A stretch of 64,000 bases of DNA from Pseudomonas extremaustralis. GTDB lineage: Bacteria; Pseudomonadota; Gammaproteobacteria; Pseudomonadales; Pseudomonadaceae. The notes under the pieces are model-generated. The model had not been told where the DNA came from and did not search any database. It worked only from the letters and a program-made list of their open reading frames with translations. Positions within the stretch are counted from its first letter, which is position 1, and every line of letters starts with the position of its first letter. The translations under genes and the position numbers were made by a program. Positions 34,669 to 44,606 of the stretch are shown here, piece by piece. The stretch lies in NCBI RefSeq assembly GCF_900102035.1, contig NZ_LT629689.1, positions 2,480,001 through 2,544,000 on the forward strand, written 5' to 3'.

Positions 34669-35235
34669 ATGACGATCCTACTGGCCAGTCAGCGGTTGCG
34701 TATGTATGACAGCGATGAGCTCGACGATGTGCTGCAGGCGATGGCGCGCAAGGCCGCTCACCTGCTGCCACCGTCGCACACGGCACTGATTGGCATCCAA
34801 CGTCGGGGCGAGCCCTTGGCTCAACGGTTGCGCCAGTGTATTGCGCGTCAGACCGGGCAACCGGTCTTCCCTCTTTTCCCCCTCCAAGTCAAACGCTACA
34901 CCGACGACCTGCAAGTGCTGCATACCTACACGCAATTGATCGAGAACCCGGGGCTGGGCACGCTGGACGTTGCCAACACCACGTTTCTGGTTGTCGATGA
35001 CGTGCTGTTCCAAGGCCATTCGCTTTTGCGTGCCTGCGCCTATCTGGCGCAACTGGGCGCACGTCGGGTCCTCACCGCCGTGCTGGTCGACCGGCATATC
35101 TGTCAGCAACCGATCCGGGCCGACATTGTCGGCGTGCATCTGCAAGTCGCCGCCGATGACATCGTCGAATGCAACGTACCGCCGTTCGAACAGGAGTTCT
35201 GCATTGACGTGGTTCGGCATGGCGCCGCCCGCTGA
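34669..35235 (+). CDS. Type I phosphoribosyltransferase, PyrR-like
   Basis: The 188-residue protein has the PRTase fold: ALIGIQRRGEPLAQRL (about 39-54) and the PRPP-binding region TTFLVVDDVLFQGHSLLRA (about 104-122), where D110 and D111 coordinate PRPP-Mg. The loop has QG where most have TG. It resembles the bifunctional PyrR/uracil PRTase family in size and layout. No pyrimidine genes adjoin. Two ANR boxes upstream imply induction at low oxygen. Such stand-alone copies occur in anaerobically induced stress loci; its true substrate is unknown. Confidence 0.8.
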   Translation: MTILLASQRLRMYDSDELDDVLQAMARKAAHLLPPSHTALIGIQRRGEPLAQRLRQCIARQTGQPVFPLFPLQVKRYTDDLQVLHTYTQLIENPGLGTLDVANTTFLVVDDVLFQGHSLLRACAYLAQLGARRVLTAVLVDRHICQQPIRADIVGVHLQVAADDIVECNVPPFEQEFCIDVVRHGAAR

Positions 35236-35261
35236 CGGAAGATTGAACTACACACCGCCAC

Positions 35262-36584
35262 TCACACCCGCAAAGCACTCCCGATTTCCTCGACCGCAGA
35301 ACCAACGTCATGACCCGCACGAATCAGCTCCGCAAACCGAAGCATCACGCGAGATCCAACGTCATGCGCCAGCGCGATGGTCATCAGCTCTCGCACTGGC
35401 TCATGAAGCTCGGCTTCGACAGTAGGCGAACAAGACTGCCCGGTGAGCCAGGTAACAAGGGAGGAAACCCTATGGCCTGATGTATTTTCATCAACGCCCA
35501 AAATCTCGCCCAACACCATCCCCAATGTGCCTGCGGGATGCTGCTCAGGGCGACTCCATGCCTTGAGTTCAATGGACTCGCGCTGCACCTTCTCCAAGTT
35601 CCGCCGAATCTTTCCAGGAATGGTCGCTGCCGCTTTGGGGCGGTTGTAGTACTCGCGATTAGCTAAACTTGCGGCGTCTCTGACGACCTTCCAGACCACC
35701 GACCAAAGTTGTGAAACGCTGTAGGTCTCCAATGCTGCGCGCATCGTACTTTTAATTTCCTCCAGCTCTTGTCCCGACAAGTCATGGTGATAGAGCTCGC
35801 ACTGGGTACCCAAATAGCGCATGACATCAGCGACTGAGTAATCAAGCCATAGGTTAAAAAGCCCTTCAGCATCGGTGTACACCCTATCCGACAAGCTACG
35901 AATGATCTCGTCCGCACTCCTTGACGCGACATCTGGCGCCAAACGATAGACCACCCGGTCCCTCGACACCCAGATCTCATCGCCCTCCCAATAGTAGGTG
36001 CCCGGCTTCGCTTTACTGGGATCATCAAGAACCAGTCCAGCCTCACGCAATTGCAGCACAAAGTCGCCGACATACCGAGGCGCCAATCCACGGCAGTCAC
36101 CTACTGTGAAGCCGCCATCGGTCAATCTCGGCGTAATGGCCCGGTCTAACGCCAACAGAAGGAGCACCTGATTATCCGGTATCTCTGAGTAGTCCACCGT
36201 TCGGGTTGACTGCTTACGGACATATTCGCTCAACTGCCGTTCAAGCTCTGCGGCTTTCGCCTTTTCAGCTTCGCGCGCAATCGCGTCCTGGTCTTCCTGA
36301 CAGAGGGTACAAAGTTGAGTGGATCGCTGAGGGACCTTTTTGGCCTCGGAGCGATTCTTGATTTCGATCAGTTCTGCACACTTGGGACAGACCTGATTTT
36401 CATCGAACGCCTTGCAACGTTGCCGTATGAAGCTGGCCAGTGAAACGCCCTTAGCCAACGCAATGATGCCCCCTAGAGCACTGACTTTTTCTCGGTATTG
36501 CCCCGACTCATCGACTGCCCAGTAACGCTCGATCAACTCAATTTCTTTAGGGTCTTGAGTCAATATGTGTAGCTTGATTGCCAT
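35262..36584 (-). CDS. Uncharacterised zinc-ribbon protein
   Basis: I do not recognise this 440-residue protein. It has a likely zinc ribbon, C66-x2-C69 (CPKC) and C92-x2-C95 (CTLC), then a charged helical stretch (about 98-125). A region with GFTVGDCRGLAPRYVGDFVLQLREAGLVL may form a winged helix, and the rest is mostly helical. It has no signal peptide or membrane segment. GC and codon choice look lower than in the flanking T6SS and metabolic genes, a sign of acquisition. It is on the tssM strand, 61 bases downstream of it. A role with the T6SS cannot be assumed. Confidence 0.75.
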   Translation of the reverse strand: MAIKLHILTQDPKEIELIERYWAVDESGQYREKVSALGGIIALAKGVSLASFIRQRCKAFDENQVCPKCAELIEIKNRSEAKKVPQRSTQLCTLCQEDQDAIAREAEKAKAAELERQLSEYVRKQSTRTVDYSEIPDNQVLLLLALDRAITPRLTDGGFTVGDCRGLAPRYVGDFVLQLREAGLVLDDPSKAKPGTYYWEGDEIWVSRDRVVYRLAPDVASRSADEIIRSLSDRVYTDAEGLFNLWLDYSVADVMRYLGTQCELYHHDLSGQELEEIKSTMRAALETYSVSQLWSVVWKVVRDAASLANREYYNRPKAAATIPGKIRRNLEKVQRESIELKAWSRPEQHPAGTLGMVLGEILGVDENTSGHRVSSLVTWLTGQSCSPTVEAELHEPVRELMTIALAHDVGSRVMLRFAELIRAGHDVGSAVEEIGSALRV

Positions 36585-36645
36585 GTAAACGGTCCTCTTT
36601 CACTTGTGGCCAATAGATATCCAGCACTCGCTGATTCATTCGCGC

Positions 36646-39600
36646 TCAATCGCTGAACACCGCTGCGGCGACGCTTTCGACTTTATTTATGGCGTTCTTT
36701 GATCGCCGTTCCTCCAGCAATGTCCTGGGCAATACAAACCCTTCAAAGCTGCGCTGGGTAATCGGGTTGTTAGCCTTTTCCGCCCCGATCCGATAACGCA
36801 TCAACCCATCGGCGACGGCAAAGGTCAGGTCCACGCTGGTGTCGGTTCTTCCATTGAGGTGCCCGCGGCTAAGCAGCCGGAACAACGACCATGGCCCGCG
36901 ATAACTCATGCTGGCGGTGTTACCGGTGCTGTGCACCAGGGTCAGTTGGCTGCCATTGGTGTTGCCCAGGCTGTTGGGCCATACCAGCCCCGTGCGTTGC
37001 GGTGTGCCGTGCTGGTAGGGGATCAGTTGGCCGTCGACGCTGAGCATGCTGCTCAGGCGCGTTGCGCTGAGGGCCAGGGGTTCGATGGTGAGTTGCACTG
37101 CCAGGTGGCCGCGATGGTTGAAGAAGGTGTCGCGGATACGCTCGGCCTTCTTGAGCTGCTCAAGCACATCGCTGCGTACCAGGTAGCCGCCGAGGTTGTC
37201 GGAATACAACGCGTCGAGGTTGTCCTTGAGAAACACGTTCAGGTACTGATCGTGGAATTGCTGCAAGCGGCCTTGCGGGCCGAAGAAGGCTTCGAAGTCT
37301 TCCAGCGACGCATCTTCACCGCTGGCCTTGAACGGGTAGCGGCCTGCCAGGCGGTCGCGGTAGAAGCTGTAGATTTCACTGTCCCAGCGTTTTTCCAGCT
37401 CGCGCAAGGCGGCAATCACCAGTACCTGCGAGGTTTGGTCGGCAAGCTTTTTGACCTGCTGGTTCAGTGGCTCGGGCAGGCCCACGGCAACGCGTTGCAG
37501 GTTGGCGATGGGGTCGGCACCGCCCAGCGAGAAGCGGTTGAGTACGGTTTTCAACGCCGCTTTACCGGGGTCGGGATTGTCGTGCACGGCTTTGATGTAG
37601 TCATAAACCGCGCTGACCGAACGAAGGGTTTCTTCGTAATAGGACGGCTGCTCGCCTCGCGCAGTGATCAGTTGCGCCAGGCTGGAGAACGCGCGCCGGA
37701 TGCCGGCGGCCTGTTGTTGGCCGTCTGAGACTTTGTCCAGCGTGAGCGCTGCCGGCCCTTCGGCAGAGGGTACCGACGGGTAGATCACGCTGTTGTCGCG
37801 CAGGGTCTCCAGCAAGCGCCGCAGAGGGGCGGCCGGGCCGGTGACTTGTTCCAGCACCGCCACGCCGTGGCCGATATCGTCGAAGTCGGTGACCGCAAAC
37901 TGATTCAACGCCCGCCGCCAACTGCCCACGTAATCGGCGCTGTACAGCGCGCGGATACGTTGGGTCAGCACTTTGCGGTCTTCGTCGGAGTAATCCAGGC
38001 GTTGCCGCTCGCCCAATACCCACTGGTCGATCATGGCCAGTTCGATGATGCCCTCGGTGCCGGGCTCGAAGTAGTCCCTGAAGCCTTTGGCGGTGAGCAG
38101 CGGCGCCATCAGCAAACCGCTGCCCTCTTGGTCGGCACTCAGAGGACGGTAGACGATATCGAACGCCGGACCGACCTCGTTGCGCAGATCCAACGGGCGG
38201 TGCAAACGTTCCAGGGCATCCTGTTTGAGGCTCATGTAGACCCGTTCAGCCATGGGCAACTGGCGTAATTGCTGTTGCACCTGGGCGATGCGCTCACGGT
38301 AGTGCGGCAGATCGGCGTCGGCGTATTTCAGTGCATAGCCCAGGTGCCCCATCAAATCAGACTGCAGTTGACCCTGACCCGGATAGGCTCGCTGCCACTG
38401 CTTGGCGACCCACTCTTCGACGATGGCCGGGCGGCGGTTCTGGCGTTCTTCGAGCATGCGGTAGACGCGCAAGGCCTCCAGTTGTTGATTGCTACCGGCG
38501 GGCGCGGCGTTGATGGCGTCCAATACACCGCTGGCAATCGCCGGCAGAAAGCGTTTGGACAACAGATTCAGATAGGCCTCATCCACCGTCGGGCCAATCG
38601 CCCTCCCCTGATACAGCCCCATATCCGACAGCAACGGCCATGCCTCGCGGTAATCGCCGTACACCAGCACCGCATCGCGGATCTGGTCCAGCGGCACCAG
38701 CAGGTTGCGACCGGTGGTGTCGACCCTGGCGTCAATGTCTCGACCGCTGAAGTCCTGGCTCTTGGCCAAGACACTGGCAGCCTTGTCGCGGTTGATGTCG
38801 AAGCAAAACTGCCAAGTCCCGATAACCACCAGACAGCCCAATGACACGACGCCAGACCCGGCGATCAGCAGCCGCCGCTTGTGGCGAGCCACCTTGATGT
38901 TGTCCCCCGCAAGGCCCGCTTCGGGGTAGATCACCCGCTGGAACAGTTGTTGGGCAAAGTAAATCGCCGTGCCACCGGCAGGCTTGACCTCAGGGGGCGG
39001 TGGTGGCAGCTGGTACGCCTGCCCCGCTTCTTTGACGAAGGCATTGCTCAGCGTGCCCTGTTGCAGCACCGAGGAGAAATACACCCCCCGAACCAACGCC
39101 GGGGTGGTGAAACGATCACTGCCGAGCATTTCACACAGGAAGCCGAATAATGCCGGGCGCAGGCCTGCCATCTGATGCACCAGCGCCTGTAAGCGATCGC
39201 GCTCAATCAAGGTGCGCGACTCCCCGGTGCTGTCGAAAACCTGCTCGCTCAGGCAAACGACGAAGGCCTGGTATTGGTGCGTCAGTTCGGCCAACCAGGC
39301 ATCGAAGTCATCCACGGCGTCCAGGCTGAAGGTGAAGCCCAGCAGGTCTTCGCGCCCACTACGCGACAACCGGGCGAAAAACTCTTCGAAGCCTTCCAAC
39401 AGGTCGAATTTGCTCAGCGTCACATACACCGGCAGACGCGTGCCCAATTGCCGCGTCAACTCAAACAGCCGGGTGCGCAGCAAGTTGGCGTGGGCCTTGC
39501 GTTGCTCGGGTCGTTGCGCCAACAAGGCTTGCACATCGATCACCAACACAACCCCGTTGAGTGCCCGACGGCTGCGGTTGCGCGCGAGCCAGTCGAGCAG

Positions 39601-40278
39601 GTGCAGCCATAGACGCGGGTGGGTGCCGGCGGGCAATACTGGTTTGACCTTGCCCTGCTGCTCGACGTTATCAGCCGTCGGTTCGGGGTGGCTGAGGAAT
39701 TCACCCGGCGGGTCGATCAATACCGCCTCGTCACCGATCCACCAGTCCACGGGATAAGCCAGTTGCTCTTCTTGATGCACCCTGACCCCGGCCCTGGTCA
39801 CATGGGACAAAGAAAAACTCTGATTGGAGCGGGTGATCAGGCTGGTTTTGCCGGCATTTTCCTCACCCAGCACCAAATACCACGGCAGTTGATAGAGCGA
39901 ACCGCGGCGCTCCATGTTGTTCAGCAAGTTGCCCAGGCTGCGGTCCAGCGCCCGCTCCTGCGCCTCGACATATGGCAGGCAGGGGTCGGCCTGAATTGCG
40001 GCCTCGTGCTGGCGCTCAAGCTGCAGACGCTGAAAACGATTACGCACCCGCCATGCCCAGATCAGCAGCGGCACCACCAGCACCACAACACTGGCCGAGA
40101 CGCGCATCGCCAGTTCACCCAGCGGCCGATGCTCGCGCCAGGTCCACTGTGGCCCCAACCACCAGATGGCGATCAATAAAAACACCACGCCCAGCAGCGC
40201 CAATATCGGCAATGCCTGGTTTAATTGACGCAGTACCGACAGGCCCCCGCGCATCAGGTGACGCCCTATCATCCCCAT
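36646..40278 (-). CDS. tssM: T6SS membrane-complex protein TssM (IcmF/VasK)
   Basis: The 1210-residue inner-membrane protein anchors the T6SS trans-envelope complex with TssL and TssJ. Two N-terminal membrane helices (about 22-42 and 60-77) and a third near residues 467-490 bracket a cytoplasmic NTPase domain. Its Walker A is LGEENAGKTS (137-146), with DPPGEF as the second conserved block. The large C-terminal periplasmic region includes the IcmF-related part. The gene follows the immunity-protein array and is separated from tssL, which lies in the opposite-strand arm. Confidence 0.95.
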   Translation of the reverse strand: MGMIGRHLMRGGLSVLRQLNQALPILALLGVVFLLIAIWWLGPQWTWREHRPLGELAMRVSASVVVLVVPLLIWAWRVRNRFQRLQLERQHEAAIQADPCLPYVEAQERALDRSLGNLLNNMERRGSLYQLPWYLVLGEENAGKTSLITRSNQSFSLSHVTRAGVRVHQEEQLAYPVDWWIGDEAVLIDPPGEFLSHPEPTADNVEQQGKVKPVLPAGTHPRLWLHLLDWLARNRSRRALNGVVLVIDVQALLAQRPEQRKAHANLLRTRLFELTRQLGTRLPVYVTLSKFDLLEGFEEFFARLSRSGREDLLGFTFSLDAVDDFDAWLAELTHQYQAFVVCLSEQVFDSTGESRTLIERDRLQALVHQMAGLRPALFGFLCEMLGSDRFTTPALVRGVYFSSVLQQGTLSNAFVKEAGQAYQLPPPPPEVKPAGGTAIYFAQQLFQRVIYPEAGLAGDNIKVARHKRRLLIAGSGVVSLGCLVVIGTWQFCFDINRDKAASVLAKSQDFSGRDIDARVDTTGRNLLVPLDQIRDAVLVYGDYREAWPLLSDMGLYQGRAIGPTVDEAYLNLLSKRFLPAIASGVLDAINAAPAGSNQQLEALRVYRMLEERQNRRPAIVEEWVAKQWQRAYPGQGQLQSDLMGHLGYALKYADADLPHYRERIAQVQQQLRQLPMAERVYMSLKQDALERLHRPLDLRNEVGPAFDIVYRPLSADQEGSGLLMAPLLTAKGFRDYFEPGTEGIIELAMIDQWVLGERQRLDYSDEDRKVLTQRIRALYSADYVGSWRRALNQFAVTDFDDIGHGVAVLEQVTGPAAPLRRLLETLRDNSVIYPSVPSAEGPAALTLDKVSDGQQQAAGIRRAFSSLAQLITARGEQPSYYEETLRSVSAVYDYIKAVHDNPDPGKAALKTVLNRFSLGGADPIANLQRVAVGLPEPLNQQVKKLADQTSQVLVIAALRELEKRWDSEIYSFYRDRLAGRYPFKASGEDASLEDFEAFFGPQGRLQQFHDQYLNVFLKDNLDALYSDNLGGYLVRSDVLEQLKKAERIRDTFFNHRGHLAVQLTIEPLALSATRLSSMLSVDGQLIPYQHGTPQRTGLVWPNSLGNTNGSQLTLVHSTGNTASMSYRGPWSLFRLLSRGHLNGRTDTSVDLTFAVADGLMRYRIGAEKANNPITQRSFEGFVLPRTLLEERRSKNAINKVESVAAAVFSD

Positions 40279-40366
40279 AAATCGCTCCTAGCTTTCTTGA
40301 ATGGTTCGCTGTGTACCGGCCACCTGCCAAATATCAATCCCTGCATTGGCATTGTCGGAGTCGTCG

Positions 40367-42415
40367 TCAGCAATGGGTTGCATCATCACTTCCGAGCCGC
40401 TGATCGAGCGACCAACGCCAAACGGTATTTCCGCGCGCGGTGCCGCTGGCGATGTCCGGGAAAATATCCCCGGCTTCGAAACGACGCAGGGACTGATGGC
40501 TGGCATCGCTCGACCACCAAACGCTTTGTGGGCAGGCTTGGCCGTCGATAGGCGGTGGCGGGTATTGGCGGGCGTAATCGACCCAGTCCTTGGGGTAGAA
40601 CTGCATATCGCGGTAGCTGCTGTCGTCGATGCCTAGCAGCCATGTGACAGCCGCGGCTTCCCAGGACCAGTAGCCGTAGTGGAGGTAGCCGCCCTCTTCG
40701 TGCTGATCGATATAGGGTTCGCGGCGGCTGGCGTGGTACCACTCGCCCAGATAAGACTTCATAAGCTCCGGACGCTTGGTCGGAGCAGAGCTGAACACTT
40801 TGAGCAGTTTTCGATACGGCAGTTGCCGGGTGCATTTATCCGGCGGCGGGCCGCGATCCGGCACAAACGGTCGCACCAAGCGTTCCAGTAAACCGTCGCG
40901 CACACCCATCAGTTCATTGGCGTAATCGAGAAACGCCATGACCCTTGGCATGGTATGGGCGTAGCCGCTGAGCAGGCCGAAGCAGGTCAGGCGCAGGGCA
41001 ACGATCCAGTATTCCTCGGTGCGCAGGGCGGCATGCGGGGCCATGTAATTGCCCGCTTCGGGCGACTGGTCGAACAGTGCATCGAAGTAGCCGTATTCTT
41101 CTGCCCACTCCAGTGCGTAGGGCCAGACCTCGGCCAGTTGCTCGACAGGGGCGCCAGCGGAATATTGCAGGTTTGTCCAGTCGAGCGCGTCCCAGAGCCG
41201 ACGCCTGGTTGAAGTCATCAACCCTCCCGACTTAGAGCGCTCGCGATGCTTGGGCAAGTCCGTGGTGATCATGTGCATACCATTCAGCATTCGCTCAAAA
41301 CGCTTCTCATAATTTTCAAAGAGCACATAACGTTCCCGGCGCTTTTCAAAGTCTGCTTCGGTGATCTTCCAACTGAACCACCGAGGCCAATCGGGAATAG
41401 GCAAATCAGGCATGATTCCGTGCACGGTGCCACTGGCGATGTCCGGGAAAATATCGCCGGCTTCGAAACGACGCTGTGACTGTTGGCTGGCATCGCTCCA
41501 CCACCAACCGCTTTGTGGACAGGCTTGGCCTGACTCCAGGGTCGAGTCGATAGGCGGTGGCGGGTATTGGCGGGCGTAATCGACCCAGTCCTTGGGGTAG
41601 AACTGCATATCGCGGTAGCTGCTGTCGTCGATGCCTAGCAGCCATGTGACGGCCGCGGCTTCCCAGGACCAGTAGCCGTAGTGGAGGTAACCACCCTCTT
41701 CGTGCTGATCGATATAGGGTTCGCGGCGGCTGGCGTGGTACCACTCGTCAAGATAGGTCTTCATCAGTTCCGCACGCTTGGTCGGAGCAGAGCTGAACAC
41801 TTTGAGCAGTTTTCGATACGGCAGTTGCCGGGTGCATTTATCCGGCGGCGGGCCGCGATCCGGCACAAACGGTCGTACCAAGCGTTCCAGTAAACCGTCA
41901 CGCACACCCATCAATTCATTGGCGTAATCGAGAAACGTCATGACCCTTGGCATGGTATGGGCGTAGCCGCTGAGCAGGCCAAAGCAGGTCAGACGCAGGG
42001 CGACGATCCAGTATTCTTCGGTGCGCAGGGCGGCATGCGGCGTCATGTAATTGCCCGCTTCGGGCGACTGATGATAGCGAGCGTGGAAGTCGCCGTACTC
42101 CTCTGCCCATTCGAGGGCATAAGGCCAAACCTCGACTAGTTGCTCGACAGGGGCACCGGCGGAATATTGCAGGTTGGTCCAGTCGAGGGCGTCCCAGAGT
42201 CGACGCCGGGTTGAAGTCATCAACCCTCCCGATTTAGAGCGCTCGCGATGCTTGGGCAAGTCCGTGGTGATCATGTGCAAGCGGCCCATGAAGTCATCAA
42301 AACGCTCTGGATAATTTTTGTAGAGAACATAGTGTTCACGGCGCTGCTCGAAATCCGCTTCATCGATCTTCCAACTGAACCAGCGGGGCCAATTGGGCAT
42401 GGGAAGTTTCTTCAT
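40367..42415 (-). CDS. Fused tandem PoNi-like immunity protein (units A2 and B2)
   Basis: The 682-residue protein consists of two DUF1910/DUF1911 units joined in frame. Unit A2 (1-334) begins MKKLPMPNWPRWFSW. Unit B2 begins at M335 (position 41413) with MPDLPIPDWPRWFSW. A2 lacks the last ~15 residues (TVWRWSLDQR type) found in its free copies, so the fusion arose by loss of the A2 end and spacer. Both units carry the DUF1911 block HYGYWSWEAAAVTWLLGIDDSSYRD. PoNi proteins bind and block PoNe DNase toxins. No ribosome site precedes M335, so a single chain is expected. Confidence 0.88.
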   Translation of the reverse strand: MKKLPMPNWPRWFSWKIDEADFEQRREHYVLYKNYPERFDDFMGRLHMITTDLPKHRERSKSGGLMTSTRRRLWDALDWTNLQYSAGAPVEQLVEVWPYALEWAEEYGDFHARYHQSPEAGNYMTPHAALRTEEYWIVALRLTCFGLLSGYAHTMPRVMTFLDYANELMGVRDGLLERLVRPFVPDRGPPPDKCTRQLPYRKLLKVFSSAPTKRAELMKTYLDEWYHASRREPYIDQHEEGGYLHYGYWSWEAAAVTWLLGIDDSSYRDMQFYPKDWVDYARQYPPPPIDSTLESGQACPQSGWWWSDASQQSQRRFEAGDIFPDIASGTVHGIMPDLPIPDWPRWFSWKITEADFEKRRERYVLFENYEKRFERMLNGMHMITTDLPKHRERSKSGGLMTSTRRRLWDALDWTNLQYSAGAPVEQLAEVWPYALEWAEEYGYFDALFDQSPEAGNYMAPHAALRTEEYWIVALRLTCFGLLSGYAHTMPRVMAFLDYANELMGVRDGLLERLVRPFVPDRGPPPDKCTRQLPYRKLLKVFSSAPTKRPELMKSYLGEWYHASRREPYIDQHEEGGYLHYGYWSWEAAAVTWLLGIDDSSYRDMQFYPKDWVDYARQYPPPPIDGQACPQSVWWSSDASHQSLRRFEAGDIFPDIASGTARGNTVWRWSLDQRLGSDDATHC

Positions 42416-42460
42416 GGAATTACTCTCGTAGCATCTGAGGTGGCGGGACGGCTCATCGCT

Positions 42461-43504
42461 TCAACCTTCCTGCCGCTGATCGAGCGACCAACGCCAAACG
42501 GTAATTCCGCGCGCGGTACCACTGGCGATGTCCGGAAAAACATCGCCGGCTTCGAAACGACGCAGGGACTGGTGGCTGGCATCGCTCCACCACCAACCGC
42601 TTTGTGGGCAGGCTTGGCCTGAATGCAGAATCGCGTCGATAGGCGGTGGCGGGTATTGGCGGGCGTAATCGACCCAGTCCTTGGGGTAGAACTGCATATC
42701 GCGGTAGCTGCTGTCGTCGATGCCTAGCAGCCAGGTGACGGCCGCAGCTTCCCAGGACCAGTAGCCGTAGTGGAGGTAGCCACCCTCTTCGTGCTGATCG
42801 ATATAGGGTTCGCGGCGGCTGGCGTGGTACCACTCGTCCAGGTAGGTCGCGAGCAATGCAGCGCGTTTGGCTGGAGCGGTGCTGAATACTTTGAGCAGCT
42901 TTCGATACGGCAACTGCCGGGTGCATTTATCCGGCGGCAGGCCGCGATCCGGCACAAACGGACGCACCAAGTGCTCGAGTAAACCGTCGCGCACGCCCAT
43001 CAGTTCATTGGCGTAATCGAGAAACGCCATGACCCTTGGCATGGTATGGGCGTAGCCGCTGAGCAGACCGAAGCAGGTCAGGCGCAGGGCGACGATCCAG
43101 TATTCTTCGGTGCGCAGGGCGGCATGCGGCGTCATGTAATTGCCCGCTTCGGGCGACTGATGATAGCGAGCGTGGAAGTCGCCGTACTCTTCTGCCCATT
43201 CGAGGGCATAAGGCCAAACCTCGACGAGTTGCTCGACAGGGGCACCGGCGGAATATTGCAGGTTGGTCCAGTCGAGGGCGTCCCAGAGTCTCTGATTCGT
43301 AGAAGTCATTAACCCACTGGGCTTTGAGCGTTCGCGATACTTGGGCAAGTCCGTGGTAATCATGTGCATACCATTCAGCATTCGCTCAAAACGCTTCTCA
43401 TAATTTTCAAAGAGCACATAACGTTCCCGACGCTTTTCAAAATCGGCTTCGGTGATCTCCCAACTGAACCAGCGGGGCCAATCGGGAATAGGCAAGTTAG
43501 GCAT
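42461..43504 (-). CDS. PoNi-like immunity protein (unit B1)
   Basis: This is a 347-residue DUF1910/DUF1911 protein. It starts MPNLPIPDWPRWFSWEITEADFEKRRERYVLFENYEKRF, the B-type N-terminus shared with B2. The middle and C-terminal parts are almost identical to the A units (for example YWIVALRLTCFGLLSGYAHTMPRVMAFLDYANELMG). The N-terminal divergence with near-identical remainder suggests gene conversion. It should protect the producing cell, or block a related toxin, in the vicinity of the nuclease effector at 44607-46025. Confidence 0.88.
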   Translation of the reverse strand: MPNLPIPDWPRWFSWEITEADFEKRRERYVLFENYEKRFERMLNGMHMITTDLPKYRERSKPSGLMTSTNQRLWDALDWTNLQYSAGAPVEQLVEVWPYALEWAEEYGDFHARYHQSPEAGNYMTPHAALRTEEYWIVALRLTCFGLLSGYAHTMPRVMAFLDYANELMGVRDGLLEHLVRPFVPDRGLPPDKCTRQLPYRKLLKVFSTAPAKRAALLATYLDEWYHASRREPYIDQHEEGGYLHYGYWSWEAAAVTWLLGIDDSSYRDMQFYPKDWVDYARQYPPPPIDAILHSGQACPQSGWWWSDASHQSLRRFEAGDVFPDIASGTARGITVWRWSLDQRQEG

Positions 43505-43558
43505 GGCTTCACTCAGGTGTCGGCTTCAAGGCGGGAAATGGCGGGATGACTCATTGCT

Positions 43559-44602
43559 TTATCCCCCCTGCCGCTGATCGAGCGACCAACGCCACACGGT
43601 AATTCCGCGTGCTGGGCCACTGGCAATGTCCGGGAAAATATCCCCCGCCTCGAAACGACGCAGGGACTGGTGACTGGCATCGCTCCACCACCAACCGCTT
43701 TGTGGGCAGGCCTGGCCTGAATGCAGAACCGATTCGATAGGCGGTGGCGGATATTGGCGGGCGTAGTCGACCCAGTCCTTGGGGTAGAACTGCATGTCGC
43801 GGTAGCTGCTGTCGTCGATGCCTAGCAGCCAGGTGACGGCCGCGGCTTCCCAGGACCAGTAGCCGTAGTGAAGATAGCCACCCTCTTCGTGCTGATCGAT
43901 ATAGGGTTCGCGGCGGCCGGCGTGGTACCACTCGTCAAGATAGGTCTTCATCAGTTCCGCACGCTTGGTCGGAGCGGTGCTGAACACTTTGAGCAGTTTT
44001 CGATACGGCAGGTGCCGGGTGCATTTATCCGGCGGCAGGCCGCGATCCGGCACAAACGGACGCACCAAGTGCTCGAGTAAACCGTCGCGCACGCCCATCA
44101 GTTCATTGGCGTAATCGAGAAACGCCATGACCCTTGGCATGGTATGGGCGTAGCCGCTGAGCAGGCCAAAGCAGGTCAGACGCAGGGCGACGATCCAGTA
44201 TTCTTCGGTGCGCAACGCGGCATGCGGCGTCATGTAATTGCCTGCTTCGGGCGACTGATGATAGCGAGCGTGGAAGTCGCCGTACTCTTCTGCCCACTCC
44301 AAGGCGTAAGGCCAAACCTCGACGAGTTGCTCGACAGGGGCACCGGCGGAATATTGCAGGTTGGTCCAGTCGAGTGCGTCCCAGAGTCTCTGATTCGTAG
44401 AAGTCATTAACCCACTGGGCTTTGAGCGTTCGCGATACTTGGGCAAGTCCGTGGTGATCATGTGCAAGCGGCCCATGAAGTCATCAAAACGCTCTGGATA
44501 ATTTTTGTAGAGAACATAGTGTTCACGGCGTTGCTCGAAATCCGCTTCATCGATCTTCCAACTGAACCAGCGGGGCCAATTGGGCATGGGAAGTTTCTTC
44601 AT
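43559..44602 (-). CDS. PoNi-like immunity protein (unit A1)
   Basis: The first immunity gene after the effector gives 347 residues from the ATG at 44602; the frame extends to 44731 inside the effector gene but out of family. The A-type N-terminus MKKLPMPNWPRWFSWKIDEADFEQRREHYVLYKNYPERFDDFMG is followed by the DUF1910 helices and the DUF1911 block GYWSWEAAAVTWLLGIDDSSYRDMQFYPKDWVDYARQYPPPP. It begins 4 bases after the effector stop, as expected for a toxin-immunity pair, so it is the likely cognate immunity protein. Confidence 0.9.
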   Translation of the reverse strand: MKKLPMPNWPRWFSWKIDEADFEQRREHYVLYKNYPERFDDFMGRLHMITTDLPKYRERSKPSGLMTSTNQRLWDALDWTNLQYSAGAPVEQLVEVWPYALEWAEEYGDFHARYHQSPEAGNYMTPHAALRTEEYWIVALRLTCFGLLSGYAHTMPRVMAFLDYANELMGVRDGLLEHLVRPFVPDRGLPPDKCTRHLPYRKLLKVFSTAPTKRAELMKTYLDEWYHAGRREPYIDQHEEGGYLHYGYWSWEAAAVTWLLGIDDSSYRDMQFYPKDWVDYARQYPPPPIESVLHSGQACPQSGWWWSDASHQSLRRFEAGDIFPDIASGPARGITVWRWSLDQRQGG

Positions 44603-44606
44603 GGAA

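Larger units (their letters stand above)
40367..44602 (-). repeat. A-B-A-B array of four immunity units (duplicated two-gene module)
   Basis: Units start at 44602 (A1), 43504 (B1), 42415 (A2) and 41413 (B2), each about 1.0-1.1 kb. A1 and A2 share one N-terminal type and B1 and B2 another, so a two-gene module of about 2.1 kb was duplicated. The 24 bases upstream of A1 (44603-44626), which include the last codons of the effector, recur upstream of A2 (42416-42439). This marks the copied end. Confidence 0.85.

Noticed and set aside
40367..44602. Insertion sequence or transposon explaining the tandem units
   Set aside because: No transposase, terminal inverted repeats or target duplications; the pattern fits unequal recombination.
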